Source: Trichobilharzia regenti (Eukaryota > Platyhelminthes > Trematoda > Strigeidida > Schistosomatidae). Taken from it: 64,000 nucleotides of DNA. The notes below the pieces were generated by a model. The model worked only from the letters and a program-made list of their open reading frames with translations, was not told the origin of the DNA and did no database searches. Position 1 is the stretch's first letter. Each line of letters begins with the position of its first letter. Position numbers and translations under genes: made by a program. Shown here piece after piece: positions 24,505 to 35,924 of the stretch. The stretch covers positions 58,167,112-58,231,111 of the forward strand of contig OX235265.1 of the NCBI GenBank assembly GCA_944472135.2. The letters run 5' to 3'.

Positions 24505-25602
24505 CTATGTCGAAAACAGACAGACAGACAGTCCGTTGGTGCTAATACAACTTCCCAAATAGGTGAAGTGGTCAACATGTTCTATCACTTCACTCTGTAT
24601 CACTAAGCTAGGAGTTGACGTAGTCCAGTCCTGTAGCAGCATCTTACATTTTACAGGGGCGAATCGCATGCCAAACATACGAAGATCGCTGCTCAAGGTG
24701 TCCAGAAGACTCTGCATTTTGTCAGCATCCTCCCCTAACAGGACTATGTCATCTGCATATTCTAAGTCCATAAGACTATTCCCTGGTAACAAGTCCATTC
24801 CTAAGTCGTTACGTTCAGTTAAGAATACTTCCATCAGCATATCTATGATGGAGTTAAACAGAAATGGGGAAAGTGGACATCCCTGTAGGACACCACTGGT
24901 TGTTACCAATTCAGATGACAATTCCCCATAAGCCCTTACACGACTACGTGAGTTTGAATAGAGTGCCTTGATTAGTGCAATGTACTTTCTTGGCACTGCC
25001 TTCACAGTCAAACATTGCCATAGTACCTTTCGATCCACGGAATCGAAGGCCGCCTTCAAGTCAAGAGATATGACAATTGTTGGACGCCGAAAAGTGTGTC
25101 TATGTTCTAGAATCTGTCGGAGAGTGAAGATGTGACCAATGCACCCTCTACCTGGTCTAAAGCCTGCTTGATTTTCCGTTGTCTGTTCCTCCCGAGTTCT
25201 GCTTAGTGTATGCATGATTACTGAGCCTAGGATTTTAGAAAATATGTTCGTTAGGTTGATCCCCCTATGATTATCACACGAGGACTTGTTTCCCTTCTTG
25301 AATATCGGTATAATAAGTGACTTACCCCAGTCTGATGGAACTGTCTCTGATTCCCAGACTTTGCCTAGTACCTCAGTTAATCTACATACTAGTATGTCAC
25401 CCCCATATTTAAACACCTTCGGAATAATTCCGTCGGGTCCTGCCGCTTTGCCTCGTTTCAAATTACTGATAGCTTTTGTGACCTCACTTACAGACGGCGG
25501 ACCAGTGTCTATATCCGATTCGGGTGTGTGCTGGATGGCGGGGAGGTTCAGTGTGGCTGTAGGCAAGTAAAATTGTTCCTCAGTGTTCTTTCCAGCGTTC
25601 AA
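24505..25602 (-). pseudogene. RTE-B reverse transcriptase of the outer copy, cut by the insertion
   Basis: RT motifs are clear: GPDGIIPKVFKYGG, HRGINLTNIFSKILGS, SLDLKAAFDSVDRK, SGVLQGCPLSPFLFN and YADDIVLLGED. The true homology stops at LGSCISTNGL, at the target duplication 24529-24539. The last residues (SVCLFST) are inserted-element sequence read backwards. The missing C-terminal part resumes at 21386 and runs down to 20994. Confidence 0.9.
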
Positions 25603-26389
25603 GGCGTCTATCCTGAGAGCTAATTATGGTGCCATTTTTCTCCGAGATTGTTTCACTAATGATTTGCCTTCTCCCACCCGTTTCCCTGATGAGTCTAAAT
25701 AGTTGCCTGGTGTTGCCTATCCTCAAGGCTTTCTATATCTCTTTGGCTTTTGTCGCCCACCACTGTTCACGGTCCTTGCGGAGACTTTTCGTAAGTTTCC
25801 TTTTGTGCAGCTTTCGCTCCTCATTGAATTCGGAGCTCGCCAGAATAAGTCTTCTAGCATCTATCAGTTCGGATGAGGCGGTGGAGATCCAGTGGATTTT
25901 ACTCACCTTTGGATTTGCCTTATTCACAGCTTTTACAGCTGTATCTATGGCTGCCTGGATATTTTTCCAAGCTTCTTCAGGGTGAGCACAGCTGTCGAAC
26001 TCAGATATGCGTTTAGTTAGTTCTTCCTCAAATAGGGATTTAGTTTCCTGATCGAACTGGGGAAAAGATGGGTTTACCCCCACTAAGGATTGAGTCAGAG
26101 ACCGTTAGCTCGCAAGGCACGCCCATTGGCTATTCAACCACTGGGCCCAGCAATTTTAACTTCTGTCAATTTGGGACGCACTACCACCACCAGTTAATGC
26201 TGTCGGTGAGTGTCCATTTCACACTCAACATGATGGACCCCACATTTTGCGACTTGTCAACAGAAATTCAGGATATCCTTTCCAAGGTTACTAATGAGAA
26301 GGACATTGATCTACAGATTTTGGGCTTCGGCCAATAAAATGTGTTCATTCTAAAGAGGGAAAACATTTCCCATGGTTGTTGATAATGGG

Positions 26390-26686
26390 ATTTATGAGGA
26401 AACCAATCGTCTTGGGTTCTGTGTTCCGTAACAGGTATTCCAAGCTATTGCATTCCTTTTCGAGCAATGTTAGCTGACATAAGATTAGGTTGGAAAGGAA
26501 CTGGGCGTTGTTAAATCAAAACACGGCATCAAACTACAAAGTCTTTACCTGTCGGGTTATGTAGGGAGGTGTGGACTGCCTGGCTGGAATCTTCAATACG
26601 CGATTAAATCAATGGCCTGAGACTGTTGATGATATGGGTTTAGTGCAAAGTTCTACGACGAAAATTCAGTTCGATTCAGGAGAAAT
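26390..26686 (+). mobile_element. RTE-B 3' fragment, decayed
   Basis: Reads 'cgagcaatgttagctgacat', a Trp-Lys block and the 3' UTR end 'gtgcaaagttctacg', parallel to 24115-24515. It stops about 40 bp short of the host exon at 26727-27240. Confidence 0.7.
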
Positions 26687-26726
26687 ATTATACATAAAAA
26701 TTCATTGCAAAGTAAAGAAAACTCAC

Positions 26727-27240
26727 CTCATTAATTAGCTTTAATTCATCAATTAAAGTAAATTTCACAAGATTAGCCTGAAGTAAACTGATTAAATAAG
26801 GCCAGCGTTGAACTTCATAATCATAATAAGTATGAATAACATCTGCAGTAGTGCATGTTGGTAATTTTGTATTGAATCGATTAAAATACTTTTGTAGCAC
26901 TCTTTCAATATGATTAAATAATTCAATAGTCAGTGAATTCATAACAGTGAAACTACTATTATTATTTGTTTGATTATAGTTAGGGTTATTAGTATTGTTA
27001 TCAAATAAATGTTGTGATATATGATGTAATTCATTTAACAAGTGTTGCGTAACCACAGGATCTAAACAAATATGTAATAAGTAGTGAACTAATTTTGATT
27101 TTGATATAATACTTTCACCAATATCATCGACATCGTTCACATAATCGTTTACATGAATGTGTTTTTCACCATCAGTAGCTTCGTTGACACAGGATGATAA
27201 GAGTCCAAGATTGTGTAAGTCACTGACGAGTTTTGAACGC
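26727..27240 (-). CDS. Internal exon of the long minus-strand gene (exon 10 here)
   Basis: This 514-nt exon has the acceptor 'tattttag' and the donor 'gag|gtgagt'. It accepts phase 2 and leaves phase 0, matching its neighbours on both sides. The peptide is mostly helical and leucine-rich (SKLVHYLLHICLDPVV, HHISQHLF, IELFNHIERVLQKYF, RWPYLISLLQANLVKF), with an acidic loop and an Asn/Thr-rich loop. This looks like HEAT- or ARM-style packing, but I do not recognise the family. Confidence 0.75.
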
Positions 27241-28079
27241 CTAAAATAATACGAAGCGAAATAGCAACTGCCAACTGCGATTTAATCGATTACATGTTAG
27301 ATTTCACAACAAACTAATATCAGTTAGAAAATTAACTGAAAGCAAGGTGGTACTGAAATGGTGATTTGCCCAAGTTTTGGACACTTCAGTAGCACTCATC
27401 CATGAATTTATCGCTTGATAATATCTGTTCACACTGTAACCTAACGTTCCCGGTTCCATTCTTATAGAACAGTTTTCTAATACTCTCTCGTTTTCAATAA
27501 TTCCGCTGATGATGTAGGTTCATTATGGAATACAAACTTGAAAAAAAGTAGTCACTGACTCAAAGGAAATTAATGAGAGGGAAGGAGAGGGAAAGAAAAT
27601 GTTTTAAGTACGTGGACCGCTTATCATAAAATTCTTTTTCCTAGGAAACATGGAATCGAAATCAAATGAAGTGTTATCCAACAGCTATTCGCATTCATTT
27701 CCACCCAGTTAGCAATGAGATACCTAATGTGTATGAAGACTAGTGATACCACCTGTCTATCCAAACCTCAGTAGGTGTAGCGATTCGAGTGTTTGAGTTC
27801 TATCTGTCATGTGAAATGGTATAATTACTCTTCAGAAGAATTCCGTGCAGACGCTTCCCTTACATTAATCATCACTACTTAATTATATAAATCTGACATT
27901 TTCTTCTTCACCCTTAAGCCCTTAAGCTTTAAACTGTTTTAATTATCTTTAATATTCGCGTAAAATATCTTAATTTTATCTCATATCCATTTTTATACAA
28001 TATTTTTATGCATATTATCACTTGCATGTTCTTTTGAACTGAAATCTATTGGTCTTAACAACTCAATGTTATTTTAAAA

Positions 28080-28185
28080 ACACAACTTTTATCAATAACA
28101 ACTACCCTTTAAATATTATGCGTTCGTAGCTGTAGTGTTAGATGAGAAAGTTATCGAAAAGAATATTCTTCGTTCAATGTTTTTT
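28080..28185 (+). mobile_element. Penelope-type terminal fragment (tentative)
   Basis: Contains 'gatgagaaagttatcgaaaa' followed at once by the palindrome AGAATATTCT (28160-28169) and 'tcgttca'. The larger Penelope element ends with the same layout: 'tgatgaatttatcgaaaa' then AGAGTACTCT then 'ttattca'. Boundaries are not visible. Confidence 0.45.
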
Positions 28186-28725
28186 TTATCTTCTAAGTGG
28201 TAATTTTTTAAACTGATAAGATACCAGAATGCAACTGAGATCAGGTTGTCTAATACTGAATAAATTGTCAGTCAAGTTTTAAATATGGTCATCATGCCAA
28301 GTGGCTCACAGTCAAACTATGATTTCAACTGGTGGCTACAAGCATTCACCAGGATCCCATACACCTTGTTATCATGCTTATTGGCACTCATTATCAAGGA
28401 GTATCTGTAGCCTGAAATAAACTGAATTCTTTTCACAGAATTGAAAGAAATTACTACTATGCCATTCGGGCTGGATTAAAATCCTATAGGTGGGTTTCCT
28501 AGCTTCATGATAATATTACAAGCTTGAGTGACAGAAGTGAGTAAGGAACAGACAGCAAGATATCACCAGATGGCTTAAAAAAATTTGTCCGTTGTGAGTT
28601 CTGAAATCTACTTCATGCGATAGTGGGTAATCTTGAACACTAACATGTCAGGGGAAAATGCCTATAAGCTGAAGGTATCACGACATTTTGAACAAAAGTA
28701 TTTTGAATTTAAAGCACAGACTTAC

Positions 28726-29275
28726 TTTGTATCATGTGTGCTAAATTTATGCAACGAATTACTTGATATTTCTTTTTTGTTAAACACGTTCTGTGAATAT
28801 TTATACTTCTTCAATGCTGTCAACCATAGTTCTGGTAATTGACTAGAATAAGTATTAAAAAAATCTTCTGAATTTGTACAGATTCCTTCAGATTTCATTG
28901 AAATATTAGCTAGATAACATGTTCTAAAGATATGATCATTGAAGATAGTCTCCACTGATGTGATTATCGTTTTTGTTGTCGTTTGCATACTATCCTTTCC
29001 AATTTTATCTTTATCAACGTCAATATCACGAATATCAGCCTCACCAGAAATAGTTACATTCATAGGATGATACGTGGATTCCCAGCCAACAGGGTAAATA
29101 GCTGTAACACTGTTATTATTGCTGAATAGGTCTTCACTAATAATACTGATTGATTCGCGTGTTCTGGACTCTTGGACTAAACTAGAAACTAGTTTAATTA
29201 ATTCACTTAAATAATTTGCTGCCTGATTGGCTAATTGTTTTGTTGTGGTTAAATTTTGTGGAGTGCATGGAGAAA
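28726..29275 (-). CDS. Internal exon of the long minus-strand gene (exon 9 here)
   Basis: A 550-nt exon with the acceptor 'cttctatag' and the donor 'acaaa|gtaagt'. It accepts phase 1, the phase left by the coiled-coil exon 31915-32557, and leaves phase 2 into 26727-27240. The peptide has an N-terminal helix (LANQAANYLSELIKLVSSL), a Ser/Asp-rich loop and a C-terminal helical part with LPELWLTALKKY. It contains no proline-rich FH1 and no FH2 motif, although it follows formin-like exons. An ATG-led open frame at 29396-29467 (MDAKLCIESGHREE) ends at a phase-0 donor and does not fit this acceptor. Confidence 0.7.
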
Positions 29276-29769
29276 CTATAGAAGCGAGAAAAAAGCCGGT
29301 AAACACACAGGGTAATGCAATAAGAAAACAAATATATTAATCACAGAAATGAAATGAGTTTTATCATGAACGCAAAGAGTGTTGTATATAACATCTCTCA
29401 CCCTAGATGGATCAGCAAAGCAAGCCTCTTCTCTATGACCACTTTCTATGCATAATTTAGCATCCATGGCATTGAAAAAAACTCAAATCAATATATTATA
29501 TGATCACTGTTTACCTCAAAAAAGGGAAATAAGTTCTGCTGATAAACATCAACTATCACATATATGCTTCAAGTTGTCTGCCGAGATATCTAATTTACAT
29601 TTCAATCCCAAGTGTGTGTGTTGAGTTCTACATACTAAAATTAATTTTCATCCAATAGTAAATAGTTTGATCATCCCGTAAATTTGGTTTGTTCACTTAA
29701 GCAGTGAACTATCAGATAGTAGGTTCAGGGCTCGAATCCCACTCTGATTACTTCACCCTGAGAATTACA

Positions 29770-30150
29770 GAGATATGTTAACCGACATCGAATTAGTTTG
29801 GAAAATAGTAAGGAGTGGTCAGATCAAATAAAACAAGACACCAACCCATGGAGTCTACGAGGAATGTATTTAGACATGTTGGGAGGTGTGGATAGTCTCA
29901 AAACACCGAGAACCAATGGCTGGAAACTATTAGTGACATGGCTCAAAGTCATTCTCAGTGACGTAGATGCATGCACTCTGTTGGATTTTTCAGATCCCTG
30001 TAATTATTCTTTCACTCTTAAGCTTCACTGTATTATTTTTTCTTTGTACTTGTTCTTTTTCGAACTTCTATGTGTGGTTTTATAAAGTGCGGTGACTTGA
30101 AGTACCGTACTTTAGTGCAAAGTTCTAGGTTGAAAATTCACTTCAATTAA
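29770..30150 (+). mobile_element. RTE-B 3' fragment
   Basis: Parallels the end of the inserted RTE-B: 'gttaaccgacat..aattagtttgg', the block reading GGVDSLKTPRTNGWKLLVTWLK (frame shifted), then 'gtgcggtgacttgaag' and 'tgcaaagttctagg'. 5' truncated and dead. Confidence 0.8.
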
Positions 30151-30220
30151 GTTTGGATTACAAAACTTTAGTAATTTTGATTGATGTTGAAGGAGAAGGA
30201 AGTGAAGAAAATCGATCCAT

Positions 30221-30260
<40 letters not shown>

Positions 30261-30404
30261 TTACCTGCATTAATCAGGTCACATATATAGTAATAAGTAA
30301 TTACAAGCTTAATAATAAACTGCATTATAAAAGTACATCAGAAAAATAAGTAAATAATATTATAAACAAATGATAACGAAAACGAAATACACTTGTACCG
30401 AACC

Positions 30405-31243
30405 TAGATTTCTTGCGTTCCTAGTAAAGCATAGGGTTTCAAGTTTTTAAAGTTTCAGTAGCAATAGTGTTATTTTTACACGGTGTTGTTAGCTGAAACC
30501 CAATCTTCCCTCTTTTCCGCACTAACTACTAGATAGGTGAGATTTAGGGGTGCATCAGCCGAGAGCCTCCAAAGCCTCAGGATGGTCGGGGGCGGGTGCC
30601 TTGCGCTGCGGGTTGGCCACCCCTCCGTAAACCTCTTGAAATGCTCCCATATGACCGGGCGTCTTACATAGCCTCTCCTGAGGAAGTCCTACTCACTGCC
30701 TTCACGTGGTGGAGGTGTTTCTCACCAAAGTGAGAGGGCGAAAGCGGATGCCCGGCGCTCTTCACCGGGTTGACTGTCCATTGGATGACAGTCTAGGGAG
30801 ATGGCTAAACCCTGATTCCAAACCTCCAACGACTGGCGTATGAAGCTCACCGGAGCTCACCGACAGACGTATGGACAAAGGGCTTATTGGATGCCCTGGA
30901 TGTCTGGCCCCATTCTAAAAGGCGTATGAACCGGACTCCGGTCACCGGCTGCCAATGGATAGTGGACTCCCTACTCCACTCCTACTGCCTTGTAGGTCAC
31001 ACTTGGTTGTGTAAAGGCTAGAGCTGTACTCTCAAACAAAAGGCCGAGCGATGCTGGGGACATCACTCGTACCCAATTCCCATTAAACTTCATGGTTCAT
31101 GAAGCCGGCTCATCCTCCCGTAGGAGATAGCCGAAGTAAAGTAAAGTAAAAGTAAGTATCAGCTGAGAGTAGAAACGGGAACACCTCGCGTGGCTAGCGT
31201 CTTGGTGAGTGCAAGAATCCTAACCACTAGACCATGCAGGACT
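30405..31243 (-). mobile_element. SINE type 2 with a tRNA-Glu-like head, split by an insertion
   Basis: The minus-strand head at about 31165-31243 reads 'tcctgcatggtctagtgg' and 'ttaggattcttgcactcacc', close to a tRNA-Glu gene. The body and tail resume at 30405-30553 and end in CTTGAAACCCTATGC and CTAGGAACGC, the RTE-A-like terminus. The SINE is interrupted by 592 bp flanked by a 12-bp duplication with one mismatch ('atcagccgagag' 30554-30565; 'atcagctgagag' 31158-31169). Confidence 0.75.
30566..31157 (+). mobile_element. 592-bp GC-rich retroposon with a GTAAA tail, family unknown
   Basis: Inserted in a SINE with a 12-bp target duplication. It is far more GC-rich than its surroundings and ends in 'gaagtaaagtaaagtaaaag', a simple-repeat tail that gives plus orientation. 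It has no long open frame and no tRNA-like head. Blocks such as 'cgtggtggaggtgttt' and 'ggatgacagtctaggg' could come from a LINE 5' UTR; I do not recognise it. Confidence 0.6.
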
Positions 31244-31425
31244 GAGACTACAACAAAAAGTAAACGGCGCAAATGCAATGTGTTCTTTTGTCTGCGGACA
31301 ACAGTGAATGACTTGACCAGCGTCAATATCATGTACGCGGTCTATAAATGCTTATCATAGTAGTTATTATAATAACGTTATTGAATCGTAATCCAATATA
31401 AACTTAATTTTAATCTATCATACCT

Positions 31426-31429
<4 letters not shown>

Positions 31430-31486
<57 letters not shown>
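31430..31486. repeat. (TA)n microsatellite
   Basis: About 28 uninterrupted AT units. A second run lies at 30222-30257. Confidence 0.95.
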
Positions 31487-31914
31487 TATGTAGAGTATTC
31501 AGCTGAAGAACTCTTTCAAAACTTGATGAATACATTGTTTCCTTCTGTATTAACAATCAGAATGATCATTCAATGGTTCAATACTAAAGACTACAGAATG
31601 CAGTTTGTTTGATTTTCACATAGCGAAATGTGTAATTTGCAAATAATAAATTTGACTCTACATATTATAAGTTGGCATAAATACTCAATTCGAATGGTTC
31701 GAAGAAAGTCTTACTGAGTGCATCTTTGATGACTCCTGTACCGTCGGTTGTTTAGATCATCACTTTGATTCCTCTAGCAAACACCACTATTTGACATGAG
31801 TGGCTTCCAACTATCTGTAACATTCAGTAGTATATACCATAGAAATACTATTCAAATAACAAAACAAGCAATTCAATTCTAACTCTCATAACTTTAACAC
31901 TGTAGAGAACTTAC

Positions 31915-32557
31915 ACAATATATCATTATTCTTTGACTTCTGAGCGACAACTGCTCTCCTTTGTGGTTTCATTGGTGGCTCATCATAATGATCATTCTTG
32001 GTGCAATCAATGAAATTTGATTTAGTGTGACTTATACTATTCCCATTAATTTGACCATTTAAATTGTCTTGTTTATTATTATTTGTATTATTACTACTTT
32101 GGTCTAATGAAGCTTCAGATCCTGAGGGACTTGATCGACGATCACCATCGTCTTCTTCATGACTAATATTATTATTACATAAATCGTTTTCAATTGAAGT
32201 GGATCGTGTTATTAGTGTTGGTTCAGTAGATGGAGTATGTTCAATAGTATTAGTTTGTGCTAAACTGACTAAATTATTATTATTAGCATTACTATCAACA
32301 TTTCCTAATTTATATGTTCCAAAATGTGTTGAAGTTGACATTGAATTAAATGATTTTGTTGTAGCTGTAGTTACTGTTTGTGTATTATGCAAACTTTGTT
32401 TTAATTCATTTATTTCCATTTGTGCTGACTGAAGTGTCAAACGTAATTCATTGATTTGTTTACGCATCGCTGATTCCCGATCAGCAACAACACTTTCATA
32501 TTCACGTTTTTTTATACGTAATGACTCAACAATGCGTAGAAGTTCATTTTCTTTGTG
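31915..32557 (-). CDS. Formin-like gene, exon 8: coiled coil and low-complexity linker
   Basis: A 643-nt exon with the acceptor 'atttag' and the donor 'tattgt|gtaagt', entering in phase 0 from exon 7 and leaving in phase 1. Residues 1-60 form a clear coiled coil (ELLRIVESLRIKKREYE, INELRLTLQSAQMEINELKQ), the position of the coiled coil after the FH3 domain in FMNL formins. The rest is Ser/Asn/Thr-rich with an acidic patch and a short basic proline motif (EPPMKPQRRAVV). The proline-rich FH1 region expected next in a formin is not seen here or in the following exon. Confidence 0.8.
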
Positions 32558-32664
32558 CTAAATTATTAAGCAAAAGACAAACACTAATAATGATGATAAT
32601 AATAAGAACACAGACTAGACTATTGAATCCACTTCAATTGTTACTCGACCACTATGCTTATTTT

Positions 32665-32950
32665 TTGAAGTCTAGTGACACTACTCTGCCACCCAAACCT
32701 CGACAAGTGGAGCGGCATTCAAACCCGTGGTAGTGAGTCGAGCTCCATGACCAATAAACCATAGCTCAAACAGATTATAGAAACAATATTATTATTTATT
32801 GTCCTGTGTTCAATTTACAAGCAGCTGGTATTGAGTCACATCTGCTGTGAGGGCCAACTGAATATTATCTGGCTGCCCAAATATATGTAGGTGGAGCAGT
32901 TTGAACCTGTCACCCAATGGTTGATAGTACAGAGCCTGGACTAGTAAGCT
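32665..32950. repeat. Dispersed repeat family A, two copies
   Basis: Copies at about 32665-32765 ('agtgacactactctgccacc', 'aagtggagcgg', 'aaacccgtgg') and about 32845-32950 ('gtaggtggagcag', 'tgaacctgtcac'). Noncoding. Confidence 0.45.
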
Positions 32951-33084
32951 ACAAATTATTATTTTACTCCAGCTATTTAAAATACAAAACCTGGTACGAA
33001 ATAGGCACCAAGAAGATGGTGCAACTTCTAGTAAAAAAATATGAAAACAGGTAGAAAATGAATAAAGGACTTTACCCAGAAACT

Positions 33085-34400
33085 AAGCAGCCTTATTTAA
33101 CAAGGCCAAATGGCATTTATCGAGTTATTGTCAGAAAGAGAAATAAGAAGGAAATTGCAGCACATCTGCCACTTATTCCGATTCTTGGCCATATCTGGTA
33201 TCTTTTCGAGCCACTGATTTGAGCTATCTCTCGGATCGCAACCAGAGGATCGTGACGCACCAACCGATGCTACCCTACCACAAATATCCTTCATCCCACG
33301 AGACCACATCATGGAATGACCACCTCTCTGTTTTTTCCATCCTGTTCCAGGGTTGGCGAACAGAGGCCGGTACTGAAGCCTCTGGCATTACATTCGTAAC
33401 ACATATCCAAGCCACCGAAGCGGTGATACCATCAAAGCAAGTCTACGGAGACAAATATAATCGAATACGCAGAGTCACCACAAATCCTAATTGCAGAGGG
33501 GACAGGTTTCACAGACGCAGAGCAGGACTGTGCGCACCAAAGCATTGTAAATCCAACCTTTGATAGCCAGGCTGACGTCACGACGGCGCCGAAGGTGGCT
33601 CAAGTTGACGAATGCCACCCTAGCTTTCATGATACGGTTGGAAATCTCATCCATCACGCTGCCACCAGCACTCACACAACTACCCAGATATACGAACTTA
33701 CCGACAAATTCAGGCGATTCCCTTGCAAGAGTGAGTGCAGGTACACGCTCCCGCCAATCTTGTAATAGTACACTGCACTTACAAGGTGCAGAGCACATAC
33801 TCACAGACACTGATTGTCAACTAAATTGGGCAGCCTGCACAGTATCGTACAGTAAGACGATATCGTCTGCCTATTCTAGGTCGAAAAGCACTTCTCCAGG
33901 AAGCAGATCCACACCACCATCGCGCAGTCCTTCAGAGCTGACTCCAGAATGTCATTGATGGCAAAGTTAAAGAAAAAGTTAAAGATTGGTCAACCCTGTC
34001 TAACCCCACTGTTGATTGGGAACAGTGATGATAGTTGGTATGCCTTCACTCTACCTGAGGTATTTCTGTATAGGGCTTTCAGGATGTTAACACACTTCTC
34101 AGGTACACCCCTCTCTAACAGACGGTTCCAGGGAACAGTTCTGTTCAAAGAATCGAAGGCAGCCCTAATATTAAGAGACATAACGGTCGTTGGTCTACAA
34201 TACGTGTGGCGGCGTCCCAGCAACTGACGAAGGGTGAACAAATGATTCTGGACCCTATGTACACCATGCTAACTATTTTTAGCCTAACCGCTATCCAAAC
34301 AGCCTTCCTAGCGTGGCAGGACCTGCAGGAACATAATCTCCGGCAAATATTGCTTGTTGCGTCACTGAGGCATACATGCTTTAGTGATTAAACAAAAACA
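33085..34400 (-). mobile_element. RTE-clade LINE fragment, third family, decayed
   Basis: On the minus strand the RT reads FTLRQLLGRRHTYCRPTTV, NIRAAFDSLNRTVPW, ILKALYRNTSGRVKAY and NSGVRQG (33990-34241), then CKCSVLLQDWRERVPALTL, KFVYLGSCVSAGGS and LSHLRRRRDVSLAIKG (33487-33810). A C-terminal remnant with SSNQWLEKIPDMAKNRNKW is at 33097-33312. The catalytic YADD block between them is disrupted by frameshifts. 5' truncated. Distinct in sequence from RTE-A and RTE-B. Confidence 0.85.
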
Positions 34401-35104
34401 CATTATAATGGTTTTTTTAGAATACAACCCGGCCATAGCGTCAAGGTAGCAGTTATCGGCCGGAATAAGCTACGAATGCATGATAATAATTGAAATAAGG
34501 TGTTAGACAACTAGGGGAGGGTTAAGACAAGCATGGCGCATGTTATTCTGGAAGAGCGTCAAGACTGCAGTAAAACCAACTTGTTAGAAAAAGGAAGGGT
34601 GGTCATATCAAAAAACAAAACACCAACTGTTAACAATCGTTCAAATTATTCTGAACCCTTTGAGGAGATATAGATTATCCAAAGTGTCAGCGGCTGAAAT
34701 ATCTTGATGAGACAGATATATATGCATTACAGTATTATGAATCTATTAATTTTAAATGGTTGTTGAAGATTTCAGGCATTTCCACTAAAATTTATTATTA
34801 TTATTCATACGATATCACGTGCTGCATGCTCTTATGAAATACGACATCAGGGATTCATTAACTTGAGGAAACTTATATAAATTCAAAATTTCACAAATTA
34901 ACACGGTATCCAATAGACGCAAGCATCCTATAAAGAGGGAGGGACGTGCTATGCAATGCAACTAGTCATTTGTATTTTCTTTCATATTTTAGGATTACAG
35001 TAGTCATTGTTGCTTACAGAGAAAACTGAGAGAAGAAAACGTGGATTGTTACTCAACAACCAATAGCGTTTTTAGACAGTTGACGATGAGTCATACATGT
35101 GTGA

Positions 35105-35225
35105 GCAAGGGTTAGTGATACTACCTGACTGCACAAACCACGGAAAGTGGAGATGATTACGAACCCGTGGCCACTGACTGGAAGTTCAGCATTTATAACA
35201 ATGAGCCAGTCACAAAGGACAAAGG
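35105..35225. repeat. Dispersed repeat family A, best copy
   Basis: Contains 'ttagtgatactacctgactg', 'aagtggagatgattacgaac', 'cgtggccactgactggaag' and 'caatgagcca' in order. Serves as the reference for the other copies. Confidence 0.5.
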
Positions 35226-35924
35226 ATGTGAACTACTCGTGACTACACTGAATAAAAATATCTAAATATCACTTTGTGATATTCAAAACTCTTGGTAACA
35301 TTCTGAAGACAGAACAAAGGATCTACCTCGTCCTAACGGAAAATATGATTAATTTATACCGAACATTATTTTGAACTAATTAATTGTCAATATCAGTATA
35401 TAAAACAATTCACTTGATATTATTCAAGAGCGAAGGGAATATAATAAAAGAAATAGATTGTAAGGACATATGCGTACGCACACACACACACACACAAATA
35501 CGAGAAGACAAAACTATATGGGAACATGACATGTCCATTAATTAGAAAACACATTGACTTTTTGACAATTTTAAATTACCTCAATACCAAATTCATCAAT
35601 GATAACATCAATAAAGTGTAATAGATTGACTTATCTAGAGATGTATTACAAGCAAAACATTTAATATTCAATGAATGCACCACATTACTACACTTTCAGT
35701 CAATAGGTCCCAGGTTTGAATCCCACTCCACTTATTTTACGCTGGTATAACATACAATTACAGAATAACTCCGAAGTTCATCAACCAGAATTTCTATTGA
35801 TTAAAAATGCCCATTAAAATTTTCAAAATAATGGATACTGAACAAAGAGTACTCTTTTCGATAAATTCATCATCAGGCTCTACATTTATACATACATTAT
35901 AGTGAATGAATGAGTTAGTGTTAT

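Larger units (their letters stand above)
21398..24528 (+). mobile_element. RTE-clade LINE (family RTE-B) inserted into the outer RTE-B copy
   Basis: A 3131-bp insertion is flanked by the 11-bp target duplication CAGTCCGTTGG (21387-21397 and 24529-24539). It begins inside the endonuclease domain, so it is slightly 5' truncated. It ends with the 3' UTR sequence 'aaagttctatgtcgaaaa' and a (CAGA)n tail at 24515-24528. This is the best preserved RTE-B copy; 5'-truncated relatives lie at 26390, 29770, 40370 and 45545. Confidence 0.92.
20613..26077 (-). mobile_element. RTE-clade LINE (family RTE-B), outer copy, split by a second copy
   Basis: The outer element reads right to left. The 5'-truncated start in the endonuclease/linker region is at 25733-26077 (blocks FDQETKSLFEEEL and NKANPKVSKIHW). 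The RT is at 24540-25602 (KAAGPDGIIPKVFKYGG, ENQAGFRPGRGCIGH, DLEYADDIVLLGED). The C-terminal part and 3' UTR are at 20613-21386 (DEISTRIRKARAAFADLHHLWRRRD to the 'aagttctatgttgaa' end). A second RTE-B copy is inserted at 21398-24528 exactly where the RT reading breaks, between CISTNGL and IGDEIS. The likely outer target duplication is 'ccccacta' (20605-20612 and 26078-26085). The outer copy carries frame breaks, for example at about 25605-25735. Confidence 0.87.

Noticed and set aside
24563..24931. Plus-strand open frames opposite the RTE reverse transcriptase (also 25286-25570 and 25626-25985)
   Set aside because: They are antisense shadows of the outer RTE-B coding sequence.
25680..25720. 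Hammerhead motif 'ctgatgagtctaaatag'
   Set aside because: It lies in RTE-B coding sequence and lacks GAAA and the flanking Sm-alpha blocks.
20613..26077. Twin-priming (5' inversion) as explanation for opposed RTE pieces
   Set aside because: The 11-bp duplication CAGTCCGTTGG at both ends of the inner copy and the exact continuity of the outer RT across it show insertion, not inversion.
29276..29467. ATG-led first exon (MDAKLCIESG) of a separate gene before exon 9
   Set aside because: Its donor leaves phase 0, which would put the exon at 28726-29275 in a frame with an early stop; the coiled-coil exon fits instead. Kept only as an alternative.
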